Assembly (NCBI RefSeq): GCF_035989885.1
Contig: NZ_CP108518.1
Coordinates: 6,439,001 to 6,503,000 of the forward strand
Direction: 5' to 3'
Length of the DNA stretch: 64,000 nucleotides
Source of the DNA: Streptomyces sp. NBC_01232
GTDB lineage: Bacteria; Actinomycetota; Actinomycetes; Streptomycetales; Streptomycetaceae
In this document: positions 46,443-54,974 of the stretch, one piece after another
How the letters are laid out: each line of letters starts with the position of its first letter
How positions within the stretch are numbered: the first letter of the stretch is position 1
Position numbers and translations under genes: made by a program
Notes under the pieces: generated by a model
What the model saw: the letters and a program-made list of their open reading frames with translations, nothing else
Databases searched by the model: none
Told to the model about the DNA's origin: nothing

Positions 46443-47492
46443 TCAGATCCCTCGGCGCTTCCAGGACCGCCACCACAGCCACTCGCGCCCCCGGTCGGCC
46501 ACGGCCGACAGCACGAGCGGCTGGAGGTAGGGCATGGTGCGCGCCCCGATGCGCCGCCGCCTGAGCAGCGCCCGGTACTCGGCCAGCGAGGTGTAGTCCT
46601 CGGGCAGGCACTCCGCGGCGAACTCCACGAGCTCGTCGACCGGCACCACCGCGGTGCGGCCCCGGTCGTACGCCCGGTAGGCGCGCCGCAGTGCGTACCG
46701 GGCGAGCCGGGTGCGCGCCGACAGTGCCAGCCGGTCGGAGCCCGGCAGCAGCCCGGAGCACTTGTCCAGCACCGAGTCGAAGGCGACGAGGCGCTGGCGC
46801 AGGTCGTCGAGCTGCCCGCCGAAGTCCGTGGTGGACATGTTGTTGCCGTGGACCCGGTAGAAGGCCTGGTCGGCCCCCTGGACGTAGCCCACGTCGGCGT
46901 GCGCCGCGAGCCGCATCCACATCTCGATGTCACCGGCGTGCGGCAGCTGGGGGTCGTAGCCGCCGACCTTGCGCTGGAGGCTGGTGCGGACGACCACCTC
47001 GGGTGAGGTGATGCACCCGGTGCCCTCCCGGAACCGCCGGTCCAGCCACCACCGTCCGGGGTAGACGACCGATCCGGTGCTGCGGGTACGGGCCGCGGGC
47101 AGCGGCCCGCCGTGCCGGAAGCGCAGCGGCCTGCCGTAGCAGAACCCCGCCTCCGGATGGGCGTCGAGCAGGGCCGCCGCCCGCACCAGGGCCCCGGGGA
47201 CCAGCCGGTCGTCCGCCGACAGCAGGGCGACGTAGTCCCCGTCGGCCCACTCCAGCAGGCCCTCGTTGTAGGTGGCGATGTGGCCCTTGTTGCTCTCGTG
47301 GACCCGTACCTCGATCCGCGGGTCGGAGGCCGCCAGTGCGCGGGCGACCTCCGCGGAGTCGTCGGGCGAGGCGTCGTCGATGATCAGTACCCGGACGTCC
47401 ACGCCCTCCTGCTCGTCCAGCACGCTCTTGACGCAGTCCGCCAGGAAGTGGCCGTACTTGTAGCAGGGGATCACCACGCTGACGGTGCTCAC
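46443..47492 (-). CDS. GT2-family glycosyltransferase
   Basis: A 349-residue GT-A enzyme, starting at GTG 47492 within the stop of the preceding gene (GTGA). 'VSVVIPCYKYGHFLADCVKSVL', 'VLIIDDASPDDSAEVARAL' and 'DYVALLSADDRLVPGALVRAA' show the nucleotide- and metal-binding motifs. 'GDIEMWMRLAAHADVGYV' contains the usual acidic catalytic region. It is the last gene of the minus-strand unit beginning at 56075. Donor and acceptor unknown. Confidence 0.88.
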   Translation of the reverse strand: MSTVSVVIPCYKYGHFLADCVKSVLDEQEGVDVRVLIIDDASPDDSAEVARALAASDPRIEVRVHESNKGHIATYNEGLLEWADGDYVALLSADDRLVPGALVRAAALLDAHPEAGFCYGRPLRFRHGGPLPAARTRSTGSVVYPGRWWLDRRFREGTGCITSPEVVVRTSLQRKVGGYDPQLPHAGDIEMWMRLAAHADVGYVQGADQAFYRVHGNNMSTTDFGGQLDDLRQRLVAFDSVLDKCSGLLPGSDRLALSARTRLARYALRRAYRAYDRGRTAVVPVDELVEFAAECLPEDYTSLAEYRALLRRRRIGARTMPYLQPLVLSAVADRGREWLWWRSWKRRGI

Positions 47493-50400
47493 TGCCCGCT
47501 CACCTCCGTGGACGGCCCGGCCTGCGCCGCGACCGGGGCGGTGGTGGTGAAGACCGGGCCGACCCAGTAGTTCACCGAGCCGAAGGTGTTCGAGGGGAAG
47601 ACCGTGGCCGCCCCGTACTTGTAGAGCCCGTTGGCGCTGCCGGCCGCGTCGGCCGGGGCCACCAGCGGGTAGGAGCGGTGGGCACCGGTGAAGTAGCCGC
47701 CGTCCACCGAGTAGTTGCCGTTCGGCGCGTGGTAGGAGGCCACGTACGTGGTGCCCGCCGTGATGGGTACCGGCGTGGCGAACTGCAGCTGCTGCCAGCC
47801 GGTCAGGGTCTCGCTGCCGAAGGTGCCGGTCGCCAGCAGGGTGCCGGAGGCGGACCACAGGCTGCCGGTGTGCGTGCCGGTGTTGCCGGGGCCCTTGTAG
47901 AAGGTGACACCGGTGATGTAGCCGTTCACCGCGGACTGGAAACGGGTGCCCAGTTCCACGGAGTTGGCGTCGTCGCCCACATTGGCGGTGCTCGGCGTCG
48001 CCGCGCCGTTCCACAACGTGCACGGGCAGTTCACCGTCGGCGGGCTGGCGCTCGTGGTGAAGTTCCACGTGACCGGCGCGCCCATCGCGTTGCCCCACAG
48101 GTCGGCGGCCTGGACCGACGCCGTGTAGGTGGAGTTCAGGGCCAGTTCGGAGGACGGGGTGAAGGTCGCGCTGTTCGACGCGCCCAGCACCTTGGTGCCC
48201 GGTACGGCCGCGCCGCCGGAGTCCTTCACCGAGAACACCAGGGTGTCCGCGTCGATCGCGTTGCTGAAGGTGGCCGTCACGGCCGCGGTGATCTGGGTGC
48301 CGGTGGCCGCGGACTGAGGCGAGGTGGCGGTCACGGTGGGCGGGGCCGTGCTCGCGGTGGAGGTGTCCAGGACCGCGTCCACCCAGTAGTTGCTGCCGGA
48401 CGAGGCGGTGGACGGGAACCCGCCCGTGCCGCTGTAGCGGTAGACGCCGTTGCCGCCGTCCGTGCCGCTCTTCAGCGCGGTGAGCGGGGCGAGGCCCGCG
48501 CTGCCCGCGGCGAAGGTGGTGTCGAAGGAGTAGCCGCCGTGCGGGGCGAAGTAGGAGGCGACGTAGGTGGTGTTCGCCTTGACCGGGACCGGGGTGGCGA
48601 AGTTCAGCTGCTGCCAGCCGGAGGCCGTCTCGTTGGTGAAGGTGCCGGTGGCCAGGCGCTGGCCGGTGCTGCTCCACAGGCTGCCGGTGTGGGTGCCGGT
48701 GTTCGCGGGGGACTTGTAGAAGCGGACACCGGTGATCGAACCGGCCACCGAGGACCGGATCTTCACGCCGAGCTCGACGGCGCTGCCGTCACCGGCGTTG
48801 ACGGTGCCCGGTACGGCCGCGGCGGGCCACACCGTGCAGGGGCATTGCTGGGGTCCCACCGTCAGCGGCACCGTGGTGGTGGCGCCGATGTTGACGCTGT
48901 CGTCGACCGCGCGCACCTTGATCTGCGCGGAGCCCTGCACGGTCGGGGTCCACGTGTAGCTCCAGGACGCCAGGCCCGTGGTCGCCTTCCAGGTCGTCCC
49001 TCCGTCGGTGGACACCTCCACCCGGGCGACCACGCCGCCGCCGGTGTCGGTGGCCGTGCCCGTGACGGTCACCGGCCGCAGCGCCGGTACGGTCGCGTTC
49101 GCCGCGGGGCTGGTCACCGTGATGCCCGGGCCCACGGTGTCCGTGGAGGCGGTGGAGGCGACCAGGTTGCTCTGCAGCGACCTGGGCTGGACACCCATGT
49201 CGGCGAACACGTTCACCGTGGCCTGCTGCATCCGCTTGTCCTCGGTGACCACCGCGTCGTCCGGATTGCCGGTGGGCATGTTGGTCAGGCCCCAGGACCA
49301 CTGCACCGTTCCCGCGCCGAAGACCAGCGCGTGCGAGGTCTGGTCGCGGAAGGCGACCAGGCTGTGCGTCGCGGTGCCGTTCCCGTACGTGTTGCCGTAG
49401 TCCTTCAGGAGCTTGCCGTCCTCGATGTCCACGGTGGTGGAGGACATCTGGATCTGCCCGGCGGGCCGGCTGGCGTTCTCCACGTCGCTGTCCCACTCGT
49501 AGCCGAGCGTGCCGGCGGGGAACGTGGCCGTCTGGGACGGGGTGAGGCTCGCCACCGTGGTGTTGCGCCACAGCCGCTGCTTGGCGAAGGTGCCGGGCAC
49601 GGTGATCGCGTCGCTGCGGTACCCGTTGACGCTGAACATCGAACCGGTCAGCTGGTTCTGCGGCTGGAAGGGCCGCCCGTTGGTGGCGCCGGCCGGGTCC
49701 ATGAAGGTGCCCGTCCAGATCCCGCTCGGGTCGGGGATGCCGTTCGGCTGCGGGAAGGACAGCTTGGTCTCCTTGTACGAGACCAGCGTCCGGTTGGCGG
49801 TGTTCGCGCCGTCGATGCTCGGGGCGAGACGGGTCTTCCAGAAGATCTCGTTGCCCGCGAAGTACGTCTGGTGCTGCCCCGCCCGGCGCGCGTTCAGGGC
49901 GTTGGTGAACTGGTCCTGGGTCCAGTACTCGTCGTGCCCGGAGGACATGAAGACCTTGTGGTTGGGCATCAGGGTCGCGCCGCGCACCGACATGTCGATT
50001 CCGGACATGTAGCTCACGTCGTAGCCGTTGCGCTCCAGCCAGGCGACCATCTGGAACTCGGAACCGTAGATCCCGTTGTCCCCGCCGATGTCCATGGGCC
50101 GGTTGTAGCTGACCTCGTACGCCCGCCCGTCCGGGGCGGGGCCGCCGCCGTCGTACAGGTCCTGGCCGCCGTAGTTGTTGTACGCCTGCCAGGTCTGGTC
50201 GCTGGTCTGCACGACGATGTCGGAGTGGCTGGAGTCGTTGCGGACGACGAACGGGTAGGGCATCACGCCGTTGCCGTCCGCCTGGTCGAAGTTGACGACG
50301 TAGAGCCCGGACACGGCGTCGGCCGGCACGGCCCACGTCGCGGTGACGGGCCAGTTCCCGCAGTCGACCAGACCGGTGGCGGCCTTCTTGGCGCAGGCCG

Positions 50401-50788
50401 CCGGGTTGCCGCCCGGCGCGAAGTTCGCCGGGTACGTCTGGGCCGCCTGGGCCGCGGTCGACATCAGGCGGGCACCGGTGCCGCCGTAGTGGCCGAGGCG
50501 GTAGACCGAGACCTTGTACGCCGTCGACGACTGGATCTTGAACTGCAGGGTTTCGCCGGCCTGGACGCTCGTCTGGGCCGGGAAGCCCTTGATGTCGCCG
50601 TAGGCGCTGGGTGCGAACCAGTCCTCCATCGGCGTGCCGGGCTTGGAGTTCTCGCACACGATGGCGTTCGTGGTGGGACCGCAGGGATCGGCCGCACCGG
50701 CCACCGCCGCCGGCGGCATGACCGTGGCCATCAAGGCCGCGACCACGGTGAAGAGACCGTAACGGAGCAACCTTGTCCGTCTGTTCAT
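47489..50788 (-). CDS. Secreted dimethylformamidase-like / Ig-like / DUF4082 multidomain protein
   Basis: A 1099-residue exported protein. Residues 1 to about 33 are a signal peptide ending near 'AVAGAADPC'. About 35-530 resembles the N,N-dimethylformamidase large-subunit-like domain ('YRLGHYGGTGARLM', 'NRPMDIGGDNGIYGSEFQMVAWLERNGYDVSYMSGID', 'SSGHDEYWT', 'NEIFWKTRL'). Then come an Ig-like domain (about 545-645), a DUF4082 domain (about 655-800), an SbsA-type Ig-like domain (about 815-915) and a second DUF4082 domain (about 925-1090). The two DUF4082 copies share 'GVxFYKxPxNTGTHTGSLW' and 'ATGTFxxETxxGWQQLxFATPVP'. Probably a glycan-binding surface protein, perhaps with amidase/deacylase activity. 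Confidence 0.82.
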   Translation of the reverse strand: MNRRTRLLRYGLFTVVAALMATVMPPAAVAGAADPCGPTTNAIVCENSKPGTPMEDWFAPSAYGDIKGFPAQTSVQAGETLQFKIQSSTAYKVSVYRLGHYGGTGARLMSTAAQAAQTYPANFAPGGNPAACAKKAATGLVDCGNWPVTATWAVPADAVSGLYVVNFDQADGNGVMPYPFVVRNDSSHSDIVVQTSDQTWQAYNNYGGQDLYDGGGPAPDGRAYEVSYNRPMDIGGDNGIYGSEFQMVAWLERNGYDVSYMSGIDMSVRGATLMPNHKVFMSSGHDEYWTQDQFTNALNARRAGQHQTYFAGNEIFWKTRLAPSIDGANTANRTLVSYKETKLSFPQPNGIPDPSGIWTGTFMDPAGATNGRPFQPQNQLTGSMFSVNGYRSDAITVPGTFAKQRLWRNTTVASLTPSQTATFPAGTLGYEWDSDVENASRPAGQIQMSSTTVDIEDGKLLKDYGNTYGNGTATHSLVAFRDQTSHALVFGAGTVQWSWGLTNMPTGNPDDAVVTEDKRMQQATVNVFADMGVQPRSLQSNLVASTASTDTVGPGITVTSPAANATVPALRPVTVTGTATDTGGGVVARVEVSTDGGTTWKATTGLASWSYTWTPTVQGSAQIKVRAVDDSVNIGATTTVPLTVGPQQCPCTVWPAAAVPGTVNAGDGSAVELGVKIRSSVAGSITGVRFYKSPANTGTHTGSLWSSTGQRLATGTFTNETASGWQQLNFATPVPVKANTTYVASYFAPHGGYSFDTTFAAGSAGLAPLTALKSGTDGGNGVYRYSGTGGFPSTASSGSNYWVDAVLDTSTASTAPPTVTATSPQSAATGTQITAAVTATFSNAIDADTLVFSVKDSGGAAVPGTKVLGASNSATFTPSSELALNSTYTASVQAADLWGNAMGAPVTWNFTTSASPPTVNCPCTLWNGAATPSTANVGDDANSVELGTRFQSAVNGYITGVTFYKGPGNTGTHTGSLWSASGTLLATGTFGSETLTGWQQLQFATPVPITAGTTYVASYHAPNGNYSVDGGYFTGAHRSYPLVAPADAAGSANGLYKYGAATVFPSNTFGSVNYWVGPVFTTTAPVAAQAGPSTEVSGQ

Positions 50789-50820
50789 CTGGACCTCATT
50801 GTTTGCGTGAGCGCGAGGGG

Positions 50821-51936
50821 TCAGCGCAGGGCGTCGCGGAGCGTGTCCACGACCCGCTGCTGCTGGGCAGCGGTGATCTGCGGGAAGAGGGGGAGCGAGA
50901 GCATCCGGTCCGCCGCCTGCTCGGCGTGCGGGAAGTCGCCGTGGCCGTGGCCGAGATGGCCGAAGGCCGGGGTGAGGTGCACCGGGGCCGGGTAGTGCAC
51001 ACCCGCGCCGATGCCCTCGGCGTTGAGTTTGCCGACGACGGCGTCGCGGTCCGCCCCGGCCACCCGGACGACGTACAGGTGCCACACGTGGACGTTGCCC
51101 TCCGCCGTGACCGGCAGGGTGACCCGTCCGGAGCCGGCGAGGTCGCCCAGCAGCTCGTCGTAGCGGGCGGCGGCGGCCCTGCGGGCCGCGTTCCCGTCGG
51201 CCAGCCGGGCCAGCTTCGCCCGCAGGACCACGGCCTGCAGGCCGTCCAGCCGGCTGTTGAACCCGGCCACGTCGTGGCGGTACTTGGCCACGCCGCCGTG
51301 GTTGGCCAGCGCCCGGACCAGGTCCGCGCGCTCCTCGTCGTCGGTCACCACCGCGCCCGCGTCGCCGTACGCCCCCAGGTTCTTGCCCGGGTAGAAGCTG
51401 GTCGCGGCGATGCCTCCGCTGCCGGCGGAGCGGCCGTCGCGGGTCGCGCCCTGGCTCTGCGCGGCATCCTCGACGATCCTCACGTGGGCCGGCAGTCCCG
51501 CGACGAGCGCCGCGGTGTCGGCGCACTGCCCGTAGAGGTGGACGGGGACCACCGCGCGGGTGGCCTTGCCGACGGCCTCCAGGGCCGCCCGCGGGTCCAT
51601 CAGCAGGGTGTCGGGGAGGCAGTCGACCAGCACCGGCCGGGCCCCGATCCGGGCGACGGCGCCCGCCGTGGCGATGAAGGTGTTCGCGGGCAGCACCACC
51701 TCGTCGCCCACGCCCACCCCGCTCGCCCGCAGGGCGAGTTCCAGGGCGTCGGTGCCGTTGGCGACACCCACGCAGTGCCCGACCCCGGCGAATTCGGCGT
51801 ACTCGCGCTCGAACGCGCGGACCTCCACACCGCCGATGAAAGCGGTGTCGGCGAGCACACGGTCGAAGCCCGCCCGTAATTCCTCGGCGACCTCGGCGTG
51901 CGCCGCCTTCAGGTCGACCAGCGGTATCTGGTTCAT
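50821..51936 (-). CDS. DegT/DnrJ/EryC1-family sugar aminotransferase (WbpE-like)
   Basis: A 371-residue PLP enzyme. The internal aldimine lysine is K185 in 'TSFYPGKNLGAYGDAGAVVT'; 'VANGTDALELALRA', 'VVPVHLYGQCAD' and 'IVEDAAQSQGA' are close to WbpE-type aminotransferases, which put an amino group on C-3 of a UDP-3-keto-GlcNAcA made by a Gfo/Idh-type WbpB. A Gfo/Idh gene lies at the head of the same operon. The ATG at 51936 overlaps the upstream stop by ATGA. 3-amination is favoured on these similarities; other UDP- or dTDP-keto sugars are possible. Confidence 0.88.
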   Translation of the reverse strand: MNQIPLVDLKAAHAEVAEELRAGFDRVLADTAFIGGVEVRAFEREYAEFAGVGHCVGVANGTDALELALRASGVGVGDEVVLPANTFIATAGAVARIGARPVLVDCLPDTLLMDPRAALEAVGKATRAVVPVHLYGQCADTAALVAGLPAHVRIVEDAAQSQGATRDGRSAGSGGIAATSFYPGKNLGAYGDAGAVVTDDEERADLVRALANHGGVAKYRHDVAGFNSRLDGLQAVVLRAKLARLADGNAARRAAAARYDELLGDLAGSGRVTLPVTAEGNVHVWHLYVVRVAGADRDAVVGKLNAEGIGAGVHYPAPVHLTPAFGHLGHGHGDFPHAEQAADRMLSLPLFPQITAAQQQRVVDTLRDALR

Positions 51937-52706
51937 GCGAATGTGCTCCCCATCCGTGTCTCCGGCCAACGGCCGGCCGTCTCCTCGCCATCGGCCCGCA
52001 GCTCGTCGAGCGCCGGACCGCCCGCCTCGCGCAGCCGGCGGGCGGGGCTTCCGGCCCACACCTCACCCGGCGGCACATCGGCCAGGACCGTGCTTCCCAT
52101 CCCGGTCAGCGACCAGGCGCCGACCGTGGTGCCCTCGCGCACCAGCGCGCCCGCGCCCACGTACGCCCCGCGCCCCAGCCGGACCCCGCCGCCGAGGCGG
52201 ACCCCCGAGGCGAGCGTGGCGAAGTCCCCGACCCGGTCGTCGTGGGTGAGCACCACGTGCGGCATCACCGCCACGTGGGACCCGAGGCGCACGGCGGCCG
52301 TCAGCACGCTGTGCGCGAGCAGGACCGAACCCGCGCCGAGCAGCGAGGACCCCGACACCACCGCCGTGGGGTGGACCACCGTCGCGTAACGGCTCCCGGG
52401 CAGCCCCAGGCGCCGCACCAGGCGGGCCCGTACGGCGTAGTCGCGCGGACTGCCCGCGCAGACCACCACCCGGGCGGCCGGCAGTTCGTGCACGAGGTGG
52501 CTGCCGCCCAGCACCGGCACCCCGTCGACCTCCCGGCCGTGCAGGGCCGGATCGTCGTCGAGGTGCCCGGCGAGCCGCCACTGCGGGGCCCGGCCGTACG
52601 CCGCCGCCGCGGCGGCGGCGTCCCGTACGGCCTGGGCGGTCTCGCGGGCGAACCCGCCAGCGCCGACGATCAGCAGGTCCTCGGTCCGCCGCTGCGGGCC
52701 GCTCAT
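51933..52706 (-). CDS. NeuD/PglD-type sugar O/N-acetyltransferase
   Basis: A 257-residue enzyme with an N-terminal Rossmann-like part ('DLLIVGAGGFARETAQAVRDA', 'VVVCAGSPRDYAVRARLVRRL') and a C-terminal left-handed beta-helix ('RYATVVHPTAVVSGSSLLGAGSVLL', 'DDRVGDFATLASGVRLGGGVRLGRGAYVGAG'). The fold and order match NeuD/PglD, which acetylate sialic acids or UDP-4-amino sugars. The gene lies between two DegT aminotransferase genes and is coupled to both by ATGA overlaps, so it probably acetylates the amino sugar made by the upstream one. Confidence 0.86.
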   Translation of the reverse strand: MSGPQRRTEDLLIVGAGGFARETAQAVRDAAAAAAAYGRAPQWRLAGHLDDDPALHGREVDGVPVLGGSHLVHELPAARVVVCAGSPRDYAVRARLVRRLGLPGSRYATVVHPTAVVSGSSLLGAGSVLLAHSVLTAAVRLGSHVAVMPHVVLTHDDRVGDFATLASGVRLGGGVRLGRGAYVGAGALVREGTTVGAWSLTGMGSTVLADVPPGEVWAGSPARRLREAGGPALDELRADGEETAGRWPETRMGSTFA

Positions 52707-53869
52707 CCGCCCGCCTGTTCGCGCAGCACCGCCACCACCCGGTCCTGCTGCTCCCGCGTCATCGTGTGGAACAGCGGCAGGATCAGGGAGTCGCGGCTGA
52801 TCCGCTCGGTGACCGGCAGCGGCGCCGCGCCGTGGTCCGCGTACGCCGGCTCCAGGTGCGAGGCCATGATGCCGCGCCGGGCCGAGATCCCGGCCTCCGA
52901 CAGCACCGCGAGCAGCTCGTCCCGGCCGACCGGGAAGTCCTCGGCGAGCAGCACCCAGTACGACTGGAAGTTGCCCTGGCCGTGTCCGGGGTCCCGGACC
53001 GGGCGCACGCCCGCAACCGCGCCCAGCAGCTCCGCGTACCGGGCGGCGAGCGAGCGCCGCCGGGCCACGATCTCGTCCAGCCTGCCGAGCTGCACCAGAC
53101 CCACCGCGGCCTGGATGTCGGTCATCCGGTAGTTGTAGCCGACCTCCAGATAGCTCTCTGCGATCGGCTTGCTGCTCGCGTGCCGCTGCGCGGCGGACAC
53201 GTTCATGCCGTGCTCGCGCAGCCGGCGCAGCCGTTCGGCCCACTGCGCGTCGTCGGTGGTCAGCATGCCGCCCTCGCCGGTGGTGATCACCTTGCGGGGG
53301 TGGAAGGACCAGGCGGCGAGCAGGGCGCCGTGGCCCACCGACTTGCCGCCCACCGTCGCGCCGATGCCGCAGGCGGCGTCCTCCACCAGGGGCACGTCCC
53401 AGTCGGCGCACGCCGCGCGCAGTGCGTGCACGTCCGCGGGCACCCCGCCCTGGTGGACGGCGAGCACCGCCCTCGTCCGGGGTGTGCGGACCGCGTCCAC
53501 GGTGGCCGGGGTGAGGTTGCCGGTGGCCTCCTCGACGTCGGCGAACACCGGGTGCGCACCCACGTAGCGCACCGCGTTGGCGGTCGCGATGAACGACAGG
53601 GAGGGGACGATCACCTCGTCGCCCGGACCGAGCTCCAGCGCGATCAGGGCCAGGTGCAGGGCGGTGGTGCACGAGCTCACCGCGATGCCGTGCTCGGCGC
53701 CCACGCGCTCGGCGAAGGCCCGTTCGAACTCGGCGACGCGGGGGCCCTGGGCCACCCAGCCGGAGAGCACCGCGTCGGCCGCGGCCTTGGCCTCCTCCTC
53801 GCCGAGCCAGGGCACCATCACCGGGATCCGGGCGGCGGAGGCGTCCGGAGCGGCGTCCGGGGCGCTCAT
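52703..53869 (-). CDS. DegT/DnrJ/EryC1-family sugar aminotransferase (LegC/PglE-like)
   Basis: A 388-residue PLP enzyme. Lys193 in 'AWSFHPRKVITTGEGGML' forms the aldimine; 'SSCTTALHLALIAL', 'DEVIVPSLSFIATANAVRYVGAHPVFADV' and 'VEDAACGIGA' are family motifs. The F-H-P-R-K context is common in aminotransferases that add a 4-amino group to UDP-4-keto sugars. The ATG at 53869 overlaps the upstream epimerase stop; the 35-codon upstream extension would read the repeat-rich tail in another frame and was rejected. The pairing with a NeuD/PglD-like acetyltransferase supports a 4-acetamido-sugar product. Confidence 0.88.
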   Translation of the reverse strand: MSAPDAAPDASAARIPVMVPWLGEEEAKAAADAVLSGWVAQGPRVAEFERAFAERVGAEHGIAVSSCTTALHLALIALELGPGDEVIVPSLSFIATANAVRYVGAHPVFADVEEATGNLTPATVDAVRTPRTRAVLAVHQGGVPADVHALRAACADWDVPLVEDAACGIGATVGGKSVGHGALLAAWSFHPRKVITTGEGGMLTTDDAQWAERLRRLREHGMNVSAAQRHASSKPIAESYLEVGYNYRMTDIQAAVGLVQLGRLDEIVARRRSLAARYAELLGAVAGVRPVRDPGHGQGNFQSYWVLLAEDFPVGRDELLAVLSEAGISARRGIMASHLEPAYADHGAAPLPVTERISRDSLILPLFHTMTREQQDRVVAVLREQAGG

Positions 53870-54918
53870 CGGGCCGCCCCGGCTGCCCCGTCGGCGGCGT
53901 TCGCGGTGGCGTTGGCGGTGGCGTTGGCGGTGGCGTTCGCGGTGGCCGCGTCGGCGGCCCGCTCGGCCCGCCACCAGTCGACCAGGTCCCGCAGCCCGCT
54001 GCGCAGGTCGATCCCGGCGGTGAAGCCGAGGCGTTCCGCGGCCTGCGAGGTGTCCGCGAGCCGGCGGGTGACGCCGTTCACGGCCCGCGCGGGTCCGTGC
54101 TCGGGCACCAGCCCGTCCGCGCCCATCGCCTCCAGCAGCCCGAGCGCCAGGTCGAGCAGGCTGGTCTCGGTCCCGCTCGCGACGTTGAAGACCTCATCGG
54201 TCAGATCGGACTCCGCGGCCAGCAGATTGGCCCGCGCGATGTCCCGGACGTGGACGAAGTCCATGGTCTGGGTGCCGTCGCCGAGGATCAGCGGCGGCTC
54301 GCCCGCGGCGATCCGCTCCATCCAGCGGATCAGCACCTCGGTGTAGAGCCCGTGGATGTCCATCCGGGGGCCGTACACGTTGAAGTAGCGCAGGGCCACG
54401 TAGTCCAGCCCGTACATGGAGTGGAAGCTGCGCAGCACGCCCTCGTTGAAGGCCTTCGCCGCACCGTAGAAGGTGTCGTTGTTGTACGCGTGGTGGCGCT
54501 CGGTGGTCGGGAACTGCTCGGCCAGGCCGTAGACCGAGGCGGAGGACGAGGCGATCACCTTGCCCACCCCGGCGGCCGCGGCCGCCTCCAGCACGTTGAA
54601 GGTGCCGTCGACCATGACCTCGTTCGCCAGCCGCGGTTCCTCCGCGCACTGGGTGATCCGGATGGCGGCGAGGTGGAACACCAGCTCCGCGCCCTCCGTC
54701 GCCTTGCGCACCGCGGCCACGTCGCGGATGTCGCCCTCGACGACCTCCACCACGCCGCTCGGCAGGGCGCGGGCCAGGTTGGCCGTCCGACCCCGCACGA
54801 AGTTGTCGAGCACCACGACCTCGCGTGCCCCGTTGTCCACCAGCAGGTCCACCAGGTGCGAGCCGATCGTGCCCGCCCCTCCGGTGACCAGAATCCTCTT
54901 GCCTCGTACGCTGCTCAA
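53866..54918 (-). CDS. NAD-dependent sugar-nucleotide epimerase/dehydratase
   Basis: A 350-residue extended SDR. The N-terminus 'RGKRILVTGGAGTIGSHLVDLLV' is the NAD site, 'FHLAAIRITQCAEEPRLANEVMVDGT' follows, and the catalytic Y-x-x-x-K is in 'NDTFYGAAKAFNEGVLRSF'. The start is uncertain: TTG 54918 has a GGGGGCAGGG site and gives the family-like N-terminus; TTG 54978 would overlap the upstream stop as TTGA and adds 20 residues. The C-terminal tail is a run of Thr-Ala-Asn-Ala units from a 12-bp repeat. It probably makes the 4-keto or epimerised sugar used by the next aminotransferase. Confidence 0.85.
   Translation of the reverse strand: MSSVRGKRILVTGGAGTIGSHLVDLLVDNGAREVVVLDNFVRGRTANLARALPSGVVEVVEGDIRDVAAVRKATEGAELVFHLAAIRITQCAEEPRLANEVMVDGTFNVLEAAAAAGVGKVIASSSASVYGLAEQFPTTERHHAYNNDTFYGAAKAFNEGVLRSFHSMYGLDYVALRYFNVYGPRMDIHGLYTEVLIRWMERIAAGEPPLILGDGTQTMDFVHVRDIARANLLAAESDLTDEVFNVASGTETSLLDLALGLLEAMGADGLVPEHGPARAVNGVTRRLADTSQAAERLGFTAGIDLRSGLRDLVDWWRAERAADAATANATANATANATANAADGAAGAAR
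53899..53946 (-). repeat. Four 12-bp tandem repeats encoding a TANA tail
   Basis: Units of GTT(G/C)GCGGTGGC occur at 53899, 53911, 53923 and 53935. On the coding (minus) strand they encode Thr-Ala-Asn-Ala repeats at the end of the epimerase. The unit length preserves the frame. Confidence 0.9.
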
Positions 54919-54974
54919 CGCCCTGCCCCCACTGAATTCGGTCGTGGTCTTGCGTGTGATCGGACTGCGGTCGG

